Positions 53,036 through 63,166 of a DNA stretch of 64,000 nucleotides are shown here, in pieces. This stretch comes from Anas platyrhynchos (taxonomy: Eukaryota > Chordata > Aves > Anseriformes > Anatidae). The position numbers were made by a program, and so were the translations under genes. The DNA is taken from NCBI RefSeq assembly GCF_047663525.1, contig NC_092590.1:14900001-14964000 (forward strand), read 5' to 3'. Numbering within the stretch: position 1 is the first letter of the stretch; every line of letters starts with the position of its first letter. The notes beneath the pieces are model-generated. The model ran no database searches. It was given only the letters and a program-made list of their open reading frames with translations, and had not been told where the DNA came from.

Positions 53036-56000
53036 CTAAACAAAGGGGGATGGAACAAAGGCAAGTTAGCAAATTAAAAACAAACAAACAAGAAAACGTC
53101 ATCTGTGGATGAAAAACATATGAAGGAAAATCAGTGTAAATATATAACTATTTCCATAAGCTAATTGTTTTGTGTTGCTCAATTTGTACCCAATTATAAT
53201 AAATTCTCTTGCTGATTTGTAATAATTATAAACCATCTTCTACTTTAACTTATATAGGCTTTGTGGACGAGAAAACCCAGGCTAGGTTTGATCTTCTACC
53301 TCTTAAAAGGATGAGGTAGCTTCCTTTGAGAAAGCTAAACTGCTTGTGTCAGCATGCAAGTTGGGGCCTCTGACCAACAACTGATATCCACAAAAGTAAG
53401 GGGTAAGGTAATTGCAAGATTCGAGGGTGTCAGATGCCTTTAAGCAAGCTTCAAGGGAGGTGAGAAGGGTCAGACCTGTGTCTGTATTATTCTTAGCATT
53501 AATCCTTTGTGGCATTCACTAGAAAATGGGGGGAAAAGCATGCTGAAAAGCAGTTTGGATCTACAGTATTTTTCACACACAAACGTCTAGATGTGTCTTG
53601 TGAGAGAGAGAGAGAAAAGGGCTATAGGAAAGTTTAGAATGTCTGAATATTACCAAGAAACTTTTTCTTTTTTTCTTCTGGGAGCCTGAAAAACACAGTC
53701 CAAAAATTCTTGATGGTTTGATGTGACTCTTGATAGTTTCTGTATATCACATTCTGTTAAAGAGATAAAAATAAAACTGGCTTTGTTATTTCCATTTTTA
53801 TTTAAAGCAACAACAGTTTATCTGATAAATTTTATAATCCTGTTCATAGATGTTCAAATCCTCTTGACTGGAATCTGCTTGTTCATTTGTCTTTTGAAGA
53901 TCCATATGACAATCCTTGAGCTACAATTTAATTTTTATCCCCCTATTTTCTTGTACCTAGCGTGGATTAGAAACGGACTCAAACCAATGTTACAAATGAT
54001 TAAAAGAGTCCCTTGAGCTACTATGTTTGTGTTCCTGACCTACACATTCAATAAGAGAACAGGACTGAAGGAGGTTTTGCTCAGCAAACCTCCTTGTGCA
54101 AACCAGCAGAAAGCCCCTCTGCTTGTATCCAATACCTTTTGCAGCAGACGCCAGTCATATGTTGTGTGTCCCAGGAGAAGAACTTGGAGCTCAACAGGGA
54201 GAAGAAACATCTTCCAGCTTCTAGCTGGACAGCCTTTTAAAAAACCTTGCATAAAGTCCTCAAATGGCTTCCGCACTGATTCATTGAATACGTAATTCAC
54301 GTATAAGTCAACAAATTCCTTCCTGCAAAAATATTTTGATTCAAACAAGTAACACAAGATGTGACTTTTGAAAAAGAGAAATACATAGAACTTTTTGTTT
54401 CCTTTTTCTTTACTCTGTTTGACCTGCTTTACTTTCAAAACTCTTTACTGAAAGCAGTCACCTGCATAACTCAGGCCATAGACTTGCTCTGTGTCCTCTG
54501 TGCTGAGGTTAATATTAACACAAATCCTCATTGACAGATTGCTCCTCTTCCATCACGTACAAGATACGTTTCGTACAAATAACTAAGCAGGGAATATTTT
54601 GCTCATTAAAAAAATCTTACAGAGGTGTACCTGATCTCCCAAACAAGTTGCCTGTATTTCCCTGAAAATGTTGTTCAGGGACATTTTACATATTTGTTAG
54701 GAACTTCCCTGAAAAGACCAGGTATCCCTGCATATGCCAACATCAGGATGACCAGGGATCCCTAAACTGCTGATGTCTGGCACACATACAGCATAAAGAG
54801 CAAGAACTGAAAGCAAACAAGTTATTGGACTGAGATGAACAGCACAATGTTGATGCTCAGTATTTTCAAGGAATATGTGGGGATGAGTATAGATACGACA
54901 TTTTGTATACTCATAAGAGATAACAGGATAAGAAAAATAAAACTGACCTGTTTTGCTTAGTGACAGGGATGTTGGTACCATTTTCTTTAAGCTTAACCAC
55001 GGAACCTCCTTCTCCCGGTATCTGCACAGAAAAGGAAAATATTGGATGCCTTATTTCTGATATATGTAATAGGCGTATGTGAGCTATATCTGTTACTCTT
55101 TCTTTCTGCAGGGCTTGACCCAGCAGTCTCGCTACTTTGTGTTTACAGACAAGTTTTTGTATCATTTGCAGTGGGATACTGTCTTGCCTCAGTTGCATGC
55201 TCGGCACATCTAAATGACACAGTGGCATCTTACCACGAAGGTCATGTCCTGGCTCTCAAGCTTATCCTCAGATTCTTCATTCAAAATACTCTGAAGATTC
55301 CTTTCAAGAAAAAAAAAAAAAGAAAAGAAAAATAGAGAAGAGACATTAAGATGATTCGTCACACGCTCAGATTCTGCTGAAAAGCATCCTTTGACAAGCA
55401 GTATTTAAATGCACATGCATACAGAGTCCTTGTACTCACACAGAACCTTCATAATGTGGCCCTAAATTGATTTATACACTTGGGTTCTACAATTGCCATG
55501 ACTTAAGGGCAAATGCCTTGATTGCAAAGGATTCCAAGCAAGACCATCTCCATGCTCTGCAGGGATTTTACAGAGAACAATTCCAGTGGCAAGTGGGCTC
55601 AGATCACAGCTTTATCCTTCCAAAGACCATCTAGTAAGGAATTACGTGTGCATCGGTGGGATGATCTGGGAGAACTGCTTTATAGAACAGTGTCTCTCCA
55701 AGCATTGCTGGAAACCCGCAGTACACTGAGGGCTTTTCTGCACATTGACACAGTCACCGGCACTAGGGAAATGGTTCCTATCAACTGTTGATAGCACTTG
55801 TGTGTAAGCCAGGCTTCAGGTACCTAGGAGCTTGATGCTGGTGGCAGCAGCACCTCTTCCTGCAGTATCAGCCTGTTATCTCCTTTCTCAGTATGTGGGA
55901 ACCCTGCACCTTGGTTTTCACATTTGACGTGACTGCAGCATAGGTTAATACTGCGCTCATCACTGCCTGCTTTAAAATCATCGTAGAAATTAGTAATAAA

Positions 56001-59000
56001 TAATTAATTAAATAAATAAATAAAGTTGTTATTTCAAGTCCAAAGTACAGCTTGAAGTATTTATGAACCATGTATTGCTAGCATGGACTTAAGCTCACGT
56101 GGAGTGGCATCCCTACTCCTTCCAACTTCCAGGACTTGACTTTTTTTGTTTTGGTGATGCCAGCAGCTGTTTGATAGCTGTACTCCTGGCCAAGGAGCCT
56201 CCTTGGAAACACTGTGTTTTGTAGCAGCCCGGCAATGGCAAATATCATTGCCGCAGGCGTACCTAACACTGCTTTCATGATTTCTGTGCACATCACCAAA
56301 CCAGGAGAGCTGCCTGAACTGTAGTTTCACCACAAATTAGGAAATCCCTTAGGCATCTCCCAGCTTAGGACACTCTTAGCTTGTACCTGCCGACTGCTGG
56401 CATCAGCTCCTTCAGATCCTCCAGGGTGGGCGCGATGTCCAACATCTTCTTGAAGAGCGCGGTGGGGAAGGGGAAGGACACGTGGCACTGGTTATACAAA
56501 GCCATCCCACACAGGATCCCGATCAGGACAAAAGTGTCATCGTGGCTTGGCACCTAGTTAAAAAAAAAAAAGCAGAAGAAATCCTAACTTTGTCTTTCCT
56601 AAAGCCCATTTCCCTCGCAGCGGGGCCGCTGCGCCGCCTTACCTGAGCGGGGAACCAGAGCAGCCGGGAGGGGTAGTGGCGGAAGGCGCCGCTCTGGGGG
56701 TCGCTGAAAGCCCTGGCGGCGACGGTGAAGAGCTCCCGGGACAGCCCATCGAAATCCTGCCCCTCCTCGCCCACGAACACCACCTGCGGGCCGCGGGGAG
56801 AGCCCTGTGAGGAGAGGAGCCGACCGCCGCCCGGAACCCATCGCGCCCTGCCCGCCGCGCAGCCCGGCGCCTCCCGCCTCAGCACCGCGGCGCGGCCGCC
56901 ATGTTGCGGGCAGGGCGCGGGGCCGTGGCGGCGCTGAGGCGGGCGGCGGGGAGCCGCGGGGCGGGCGGGCAGGGCGGAGGGCAGGGGCCGGGGCTGGAGC
57001 CCTCCCTGCTGCGCTTCTTGGTGTGCCCGCTCTCCAAGCGGCCGCTGAGGTGAGCGGGGGGGCCGAGCGGGTGCTGAAGGGCAAAGCTAAGTTATTCGCC
57101 TCTCGCTTGGAATTATTGTTGTTTTTCTCGTTCTTGGCCGCCCAGGTACGACGAGTCAGCTAACGAGCTCGTCAACGAGGAGCTGGGCATCGCCTACCCC
57201 GTCATCGATGGCATCCCCAACATGATCCCGGAGGCGGCCAGGAGAACGCAGAAGCAGGCTGAGGCCGTGAAGGAGACCTCAGGGCCCGCCGGGCCCCAGC
57301 AGTGAAGCGATGGCAGGAGGTGGCGTGCTGCCCTCCCTGCCCACGCTGACCGTCCTCGTCCCGCTCCTGTCCCTAGCAGGCCTGTTCTACGCCGCCGCGG
57401 TGGACGAGACCTTCCCGCAGGGCTGCACCAGCACCAACAGCTTGTGTTTCTACAGCCTCCTCCTTCCCATTACAATACCAGTTTATGTGTTCTTCCACCT
57501 GTGGACCTGGATGGGGATTAAGCTTTTTAGGCACAACTAGTGCAGTGCGTTTGCTAACCCACCCCCCGTGCTTCTCTAGAGCAACACAGTTTAATTTCAC
57601 AGGGCGCTGCGGTTGATTTGAGAGAGTTCCCAGCTGGCACTAGTGACTGTCACTTTTCCTAGTGGTATCTGGAACTGTATAAAGTCTGCTGCAGCAAGCC
57701 CATTACTTAATTACTGCTAAGGAACATAGAGAGGAAGACTAACAAGAAGCATTAACTCTTTCTAGCATATCTCTTCAAGAACGTTCTCTGTTTCTAATGG
57801 TACTACTGAAAATCTTATAGGTGGCAGTTATCTTTGTTAGAAAAGACTGCACGCAGATTGAAATAACATCTTAGATAATAAGCAATGACAATGTGGCGGT
57901 ATGAGTCTCTCTTTGAGTCATGAAGCTGTAATTTTGTTCATATGTCTTGAAGTGATGTGTGTATTGAAATGTATTTGTTCCACTGTCAGAAGAACATAAA
58001 ATAAACTAGGCTGATGTTTAATAACAAGCTCTGAGTTAAATGAAAAAATTTACTTGGGATGACAGCCATGACTGTACATCCAGCAATTGCTTGCTTTTGT
58101 TTATGTATTTTTATTTTGTAAGAAAAAAATGGGCAAACAAAAGCATTGCTTGCTGCCCAAAAAAGGTATATTTGTGCATCTAGGGGTTTTGTTATGCAGA
58201 ATCACCTACAACATATTTCAGTGTCTGTGTCAGAGATGTATGTCCTTATTGCATTTGTTAAGTGTGTCTGAGTGCACACGTTTGATAGCCATGCTGGGTC
58301 AGCTTAATTAAAGAAATGTCTCCTGCCAGGCTGGAGGAAAAACAGCTTACTGAGCCCAGGATTTGGTAGCCAAGTCAGCAGCTACAAATACTACATACGT
58401 ATGTAGGGTATCTTTCCCCTTAATACAATCTCTTCCTCAGCATCTTCAGTAGAGAGCAAACAGAAGATACTTCTGCTAAATACTTCAACCTTCCCTGTTC
58501 CCGTTTACAGTAAGACTAGAGAGTGGAGTGACAGAATGTCCTTTACCTGCTGAACATTTCAGAAATGCAGCACAAAGTTGTAAGTGTTGCAGATCTTAGT
58601 AGTAGTGTCTATAGACAGTAGTGTCTGCTGATGAGACACTAATCAATCGATCAAATCGACCAAGTAGCTGCTGTGCAAATAATGGTGTGATCTACAGTAT
58701 GAAAGGCAGCGTGCAGAAGAGGTGTATTTGAAGGCTGACTAGCAAACATCTGGGAACTTGCTGGGGCTCCTTCTATGATCAGTGGAGAGAGGCTCATCTA
58801 GAGGATAGTACAGAGCACAAGCCTTATTTTCAGTGTAAGAAGTTCCTATTTTAGCTGATTTACTAAGCAGGGGGAAGGAAGAGGAGCTCTAGAGGCTATT
58901 TGTGAATCTTTTCCTAAATGTATAGGAAGGAAAAGCTTTGACAGCTTTGGCCAGCAAGAAGTCTCACCTGGGAAGAAACAGAATCAGATAATGCCTAGGT

Positions 59001-62000
59001 GCAGTACCAGACTGACAGCCCTTGTGTTGGTGACAGAACACAGGCACATGGTCCTCAGCTCGGGGCAGGTGCTTGGATCCCACGTCAGCCAGCTAACTGC
59101 TTTTGCAGGGCAGGGCTAGTATTGAAGAAAACTAGCCTAGAGTCTTCAAAATCATTGTAGCAGTAATAGTGATGAACTTTGCCAATTACCAGTTTCCTGA
59201 GCAATCCTATTATATTATCCCAAAGCAGCTTCACAGGAAATAGCACTGCCACTTGGATTTAAATTATGCCCAGAAAGCCTAATGGCTATCTGGAACAGGA
59301 ATGTAAAATACCACCTTCCTGATTTACTTTACATCCCCAGTGGAACTTCCTTATAATACTTCAGAACAGTGCAGTAATACATTTAGAGCTAACAAAACAA
59401 CATATTTTGATATCTTACTTGTAACTTCATCTTGAATTCATCCTCTCGTGCTGTAATTAAACGAGACCGTATGTCATGCAGAAGGTGTTCTCGTCTGACA
59501 CATAAAAGAAAGGGTATCTTGCAAATAAAGCCTGGCTGTTGAAGAATTACATAACCATTCATTAGAAGTGTGTTTCTCTCTTCTAAATTGTAAAAAATAA
59601 ATACATAAATTGGTCACACTTACAAACTCGCCACATGCGTACAGACTGTCACAATCTAAATAATGAACCTGGATCTTGTCGTGCATGTCAAAGATGCATG
59701 GATATTTGGTCAGCATCTCTAGAGTACTCTGAAATATGTCCCTACGAAACATCACCTGAAATCACAAAGAAGAGAAGACATGATGATTTTTTTTACTCGC
59801 AAGATCAGAGTTCGGGGGTACGCGTAGAGATTGAACTGCCATCATCTATTTCTGAAAAAGGCCTTTGGTGTGTACATGACCACTATACCAACAGAATATG
59901 AACACTATACCAACATACCTGTACATGTACCAACATGTACGTACTTTGTACATGAACACTATACCAACAGAGAGGCACGCTTCATAAAAGTGGCTTCTAA
60001 CCACTAGCATGAATGGGAAACTGATAAGGAGGCATCTGAATTTTTGCAGAACTGTCTGTGTAGGCAGACATGCATTACAGTATCCCAGGAATAAAACGGT
60101 AAGTTTATTCCTTGGGCTTCCTTTCTGGGCTGCAAGCTCACATTGCCAGCTCGCATCAAGCTTCTCATCAACCAGCATCCCCAGGCCCTTCTCCTCAGGG
60201 CTGCTCTCAGTCCATTCTTCCAGCCTGTATTTGTGCTTGGGGTTACCCTGGCCTAGGTACAGGACCTTGCACTTGGCCTTGTTGAACCTCATGAAGTTCA
60301 CACACACCCACCTCTCAAGCCTATCAAGGTCCCCCTGGACCTTGTAAAAATAGTAAAAATGTCCTGGACACCCAAGTTAGACATATTGTTATTAAAAGTG
60401 AAGAAGTGAACCGTTTCACAGATTTTAATATTATTAACACTGTTTTTAGATGTAAGTAAATGGAAGTGCTCAATAGGGTTTCTCCATAAAAGTTTAAAGA
60501 GATCTCACAATAATTCTGTTAATTAAATATCATAAAATCTAGAAGTATACAAGCAGCATAGCAACCATCCTTCACACTCCTATTTCATACTCACCACCAG
60601 TTTGAAGCAAACAGATCTAAGCTGTTGGGAACAGCCCTGACTCTCTGAACCCTCTGAACCAGGGAGTCATCAAAGGAAAGGTACTATTGTAGTTGCTGAA
60701 ATATTGAGACTGTAAATGGCTTGCATGATTTAGGACAGCCAGAGGAGTGGGAAAGTGCACTGTCACTTGGGTAGAGTTTAGAGTTGACTTCCATATATAT
60801 TGATTTACAAAACAGCAGAGTAAGTGTTTTGTGCTGCTCTAAGATTTTATACTTACTTCATGTCTCCTGTTGAATAAATTTGTGACAATCCTTTTCGCTT
60901 CGGGCACGTAGAAGTTGTCTTCTTCTAGTCTGAAGCCAGTCCTGGTGTTCACCTGCATTGATAGACACAATATGAAAGGCAGAACTGCTGAGCTATGCAT
61001 CTGTAAGCAGGACAGGACTAAGAAGAAACAGGACTCTCAGCAGAAATAGCTCTGAGACCCGGCACAGAAATGGAAGTATAGAAACACTACAACACTATAG
61101 AAGCACTCAACAGCGGCAAGTCACAGAAAACCATGTAAAAACTTGCAGGAACATGATTTTCATTTACAACAAAGACTCGTTACCAAGATTGCAACATGAA
61201 AGGTATTTTTGTCACTTTGTCTGTCATGTTGCAAGAGAATCTGAAGTTGCTCACTCACTTGCATATTTGTTGCCTGACAAAGATGTGATTTTGGGAGGGA
61301 AGGTGACCATGTAAAGCTGCAAACGATGTCACCGCTTACTGAGGAGTACCCTCCTGCACTTCTGAGTTTTATCCGGTGAATAGATTTAAGAGGATAATCT
61401 TAGAGGTCCAAGCCTGCATTCTCAGCCAAAAGGATACTGAATTCTGAACCAAGTTTATCAGTTCTCTGATTCACACTGAGTGCATGCTTGAACTTTCCCC
61501 TTTCCTAAACTTTGAAAATCTCAGCAAGAGAAACGATGTTTTTTTGAGAAGAATACAGATATTGTCCCCTCTCTTCCCCTTATTCACATGCAGCTAAACA
61601 CGTTATAATTATTCTGTTTCAGAAAACTTCTAAAGTAACAGGCTCTTAAAGCATCCTACAGTATTGCTGTGACAGCCATGCTGTGCCAAATAGGTGGGCC
61701 ATCATTTAAATGCTGTGAGCAGTTACTGGGGTGAGGGATCTCACTACCAGGCACCGCTGTGCTGCTTTTACATGGCAAGGGCTTGGTAGCAGGGGGATGC
61801 AGGGGTGGCCTCTGTGAGGAGCCCAGAAGCTGCCCTATGTCAGATAAGAGCCAGTTTCAGCTGCCTCCAAAAGGGCCCCTCCGCATTGCCCATGATGATA
61901 ATTGGTGGGTGATCTGCCCATCCTTATCTCAACCCTAGAGCCCTTTCCATCGTATTTCTCCCCTTTTTTCTTTCAGGAGGGAAAGTCAGAGAGCTGTTGT

Positions 62001-63166
62001 GGTGTTCAACTGCATAGCATGGTAAAACCACCATAGCTACATCCATAGCTTGACATGCATCAAGGCATGCAGTCCTCACTGAAAGCATTCCCTCCCACCT
62101 TGAGGCTATAACATGCTTCAGTTCTTCATTTGTGCTCTAGGTGATCATGTTTGGCAGGGGCTTCGGACTAGATGATCTTCAGAGGTCCCTTCCAACCTCA
62201 ACCATGGTTCATTTCTACAGTCAGCCAGGCACTGCTCAAGAGCATGATTTGGGGTAGGTAGCGTGACAGTAATAGGTAGGTAGTGGGACAACTCAACTCC
62301 TTCAAAGACATGCTAAAAAGATTCCTAAAGGAATGTCAAAGCACCATGTTTCCTCATAAGAAGGAAACACCGAAAATTCAACAAAGAAAAATGATTGAAA
62401 TATTCTAAATCATACTGATGCATCCTGTCTAATCTGGATCCAAACACTTTCTCACCTGGTAAAGAATATGCAGTATTTGCAAAGCCTCATGCAGTTCAAT
62501 GGGAGTCTGGTGTCCAAAGAGATATAATGGACTGTTGAAAATATATCTGAAAAATCGAGACATTGTGTTCTGCGAAAGCTTCTGATATATACGGACCAGA
62601 TTCTTGAAAGATAATGTGTCTAGATTTGACCACAGGCATTCTGTAAATAAAACAACAGCTAGTAAGATACCCACCACAGGTAACATGCAAATAACTACCT
62701 TTTTTTTTTTTTTTTTGGATTAAGTTGCATTTTCCCTTCTTATCAACTGAACAAAACAAAATGCTTAATTTCATAGTACAAAATTAGTAAACCTCAGATT
62801 GAAAAACACTGTTTTTCTTGTGCCTGCTTTTTCTGTAGTAGTCCCCATATTTGTGTTTCTACCAAAAGCATTTTTTCCAGGCTGAACTCTGGAACAAATT
62901 ACATCAACAATATTATCTCTTGTTCCATAGCCCAAAATGACCAAACATTTAATCATTCAATTCCATCAACTTCAAACCCTACCAAGAGCTTTCCGGTCCT
63001 TCTTCTGGAGCCTCAGAATGGCTTTTGCTAACAGCTGGAGAGAACGGTAAGAGCTGTCATCATCTCCCTGAAGAAGAAAAGGCAAAATCAAGTAGACTCT
63101 GAAATTTTCTGGTGAGATGGGAGATGAAGACAATGACGACAGCAAATTCACAATTCCATTTTGCAC
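52821..63166 (-). CDS. HERC5/HERC6-like HECT E3 ligase, C-terminal 12 coding exons (5' part outside window)
   Basis: This is a second small-HERC E3 ligase, paralogous to HERC3. In mammals HERC5/HERC6 are interferon-induced and attach ISG15 to new proteins; applying that role here is inference. Twelve exons join in phase (1707 nt, 568 residues plus stop): 62983-63166, 62456-62640, 60857-60952, 59624-59755, 59419-59577, 56643-56783, 56387-56553, 55234-55300, 54948-55021, 54136-54322, 53654-53753, 52821-53035. Several match HERC3 exon lengths exactly (167, 67). The linker region is followed by a full HECT domain from about residue 240. The active-site Cys is residue 536 of this part, in [16 protein letters not shown]. 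The HECT signature is diverged ([15 protein letters not shown] against [15 protein letters not shown] in HERC3). The RCC1 half is off the window. PYURF-PIGY lies inside the 59419/56783 intron on the opposite strand. I cannot separate HERC5 from HERC6. Confidence 0.9.
53654..53753 (-). CDS. HERC5/6-like coding exon (HECT)
   Basis: Acceptor ctttaacag, donor GTAATA. Encodes [20 protein letters not shown] and PEEKKKKFL; aligned to HERC3 exon 23. This exon is below the usual open-frame length cut-off but fits in phase. Confidence 0.9.
54136..54322 (-). CDS. HERC5/6-like coding exon (HECT)
   Basis: Acceptor ttttgcag, donor GTATTG. Encodes [39 protein letters not shown] and [10 protein letters not shown]; aligned to HERC3 exon 22. 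Confidence 0.92.
54948..55021 (-). CDS. HERC5/6-like coding exon (HECT)
   Basis: Acceptor tctgtgcag, donor GTCAGT. Encodes [20 protein letters not shown] and TKQN; aligned to HERC3 exon 21. Confidence 0.88.
55234..55300 (-). CDS. HERC5/6-like coding exon (HECT)
   Basis: 67 nt, the same as HERC3 exon 20; acceptor cttgaaag, donor GTAAGA. Encodes [20 protein letters not shown]. Sequence is poorly conserved; the call rests on position, length and phase. Confidence 0.85.
56387..56553 (-). CDS. HERC5/6-like coding exon (HECT)
   Basis: 167 nt as in HERC3 exon 19; acceptor ttaactag, donor GTACAA. Encodes [20 protein letters not shown] and [15 protein letters not shown]. Confidence 0.94.
56643..56783 (-). 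CDS. HERC5/6-like coding exon (HECT N-lobe), inside CpG island
   Basis: Acceptor cggcccgcag, donor GTAAGG. Encodes [20 protein letters not shown] and [14 protein letters not shown]. Very GC-rich because it lies at the edge of the PYURF promoter island. Confidence 0.93.
56800..57060. promoter_or_regulatory. PYURF-PIGY CpG-island promoter
   Basis: A dense CpG island spans PYURF exon 1 and the adjacent antisense HECT exon of the HERC5/6-like gene. The start site is inferred to lie just upstream of 56901. No TATA box seen. Confidence 0.65.
56901..57049 (+). CDS. PYURF: PYURF coding exon 1
   Basis: 149 nt, from ATG to donor GT at 57050-57051; encodes the presequence and [11 protein letters not shown]-rich runs near 56940-57000 are coding. 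Confidence 0.93.
56901..57305 (+). CDS. PYURF: PYURF (PREY), Trm112-like mitochondrial chaperone; first ORF of a bicistronic mRNA
   Basis: PYURF is a small Trm112p-like protein, reported as a mitochondrial chaperone for SAM-dependent methyltransferases in coenzyme Q and complex I assembly. Two exons, 56901-57049 and 57146-57305 (donor GTGAGC, acceptor cgcccag), give 102 residues, slightly shorter than the human 114. The N-terminus is Arg/Gly-rich ([20 protein letters not shown]), typical of a mitochondrial presequence. The conserved core follows: [37 protein letters not shown]. The ATG sits in a strong context (gccgccATG). PIGY begins 4 bases after its stop on the same mRNA. The gene lies antisense within an intron of the HERC5/6-like gene. 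Confidence 0.95.
57146..57305 (+). CDS. PYURF: PYURF coding exon 2
   Basis: Acceptor at 57144-57145; encodes [20 protein letters not shown] and the end GPAGPQQ, TGA at 57303-57305. Confidence 0.94.
57310..57540 (+). CDS. PIGY: PIGY, subunit of GPI-GlcNAc transferase; second ORF of the bicistronic mRNA
   Basis: PIGY is a small two-pass ER membrane subunit of the GPI-N-acetylglucosaminyltransferase complex (with PIGA, PIGC, PIGH, PIGP, PIGQ and DPM2), which makes the first step of GPI-anchor synthesis. The ORF is intronless, 76 residues, against 71 in human. Hydrophobic segments lie at about residues 8-30 ([20 protein letters not shown]) and 46-66 ([20 protein letters not shown]), with the conserved [15 protein letters not shown] between them and the end [11 protein letters not shown]. 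The ATG has G at -3 and G at +4, a good context for reinitiation or leaky scanning after PYURF. The extra N-terminal residues (MAGGGVLP) may be lineage-specific. Confidence 0.96.
   Translation: MAGGGVLPSLPTLTVLVPLLSLAGLFYAAAVDETFPQGCTSTNSLCFYSLLLPITIPVYVFFHLWTWMGIKLFRHN
58000..58005 (+). terminator. PYURF-PIGY poly(A) signal (AATAAA)
   Basis: Canonical hexamer 460 bp after the PIGY stop, the first on this strand. Confidence 0.65.
58020..59418 (-). other. Remainder of the HERC5/6-like intron, no gene found
   Basis: Sequence between the PYURF-PIGY poly(A) site and the next upstream HERC5/6-like exon. Only short, unsupported open frames are seen. Confidence 0.6.
59419..59577 (-). CDS. HERC5/6-like coding exon
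   Basis: Donor GTAAGA. Encodes [35 protein letters not shown] and ending MKLQ; aligned to HERC3 exon 17. Keeping phase with the upstream exon needs an acceptor at about 59578 (tttagaagag); the better-looking AG at about 59588 would shift the frame. Confidence 0.75.
59624..59755 (-). CDS. HERC5/6-like coding exon
   Basis: 132 nt, acceptor atttcag, donor GTAAGT. Encodes [31 protein letters not shown]. It occupies the place of HERC3 exons 15 and 16 together. Confidence 0.85.
59872..59971. repeat. Local tandem-like repeat (24-bp unit, cactataccaaca core)
   Basis: The 13-bp core cactataccaaca occurs at 59881, 59903 and 59957. The 24-bp stretches 59872-59895 and 59948-59971 differ at one base. 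Palindromic gtacatgtac lies between them. In a HERC5/6-like intron. Confidence 0.85.
60108..60345 (-). mobile_element. CR1 LINE ORF2 fragment, minus orientation
   Basis: The minus strand reads [20 protein letters not shown] and [17 protein letters not shown], a C-terminal CR1 reverse-transcriptase segment truncated at both ends. In a HERC5/6-like intron. Confidence 0.88.
60857..60952 (-). CDS. HERC5/6-like coding exon
   Basis: 96 nt, acceptor tcaatgcag, donor GTAAGT. Encodes [20 protein letters not shown] and FNRRHE; aligned to HERC3 exon 14. Confidence 0.85.
60953..62455 (-). other. HERC5/6-like intron, no gene found
   Basis: Intron with one CR1 3' end at its upstream side; nothing else recognised. 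Confidence 0.6.
62133..62212 (+). mobile_element. CR1 LINE 3' end, plus orientation
   Basis: 'gtgctctaggtgatcatgtt', 'gactagatgatcttcagagg' and 'tcccttccaacctcaacc' are CR1 3'-terminal motifs. Confidence 0.85.
62456..62640 (-). CDS. HERC5/6-like coding exon
   Basis: Acceptor tatttacag, donor GTGAGA. Encodes [20 protein letters not shown] and [13 protein letters not shown]; aligned to HERC3 exon 13, seven codons longer. Confidence 0.88.
62983..63166 (-). CDS. HERC5/6-like coding exon, most upstream in window
   Basis: Acceptor attctgaag, donor GTAGGG. Encodes [20 protein letters not shown] and [17 protein letters not shown], aligned to HERC3 exon 12. The next upstream exon is not visible between 63167 and 64000. 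Confidence 0.88.
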
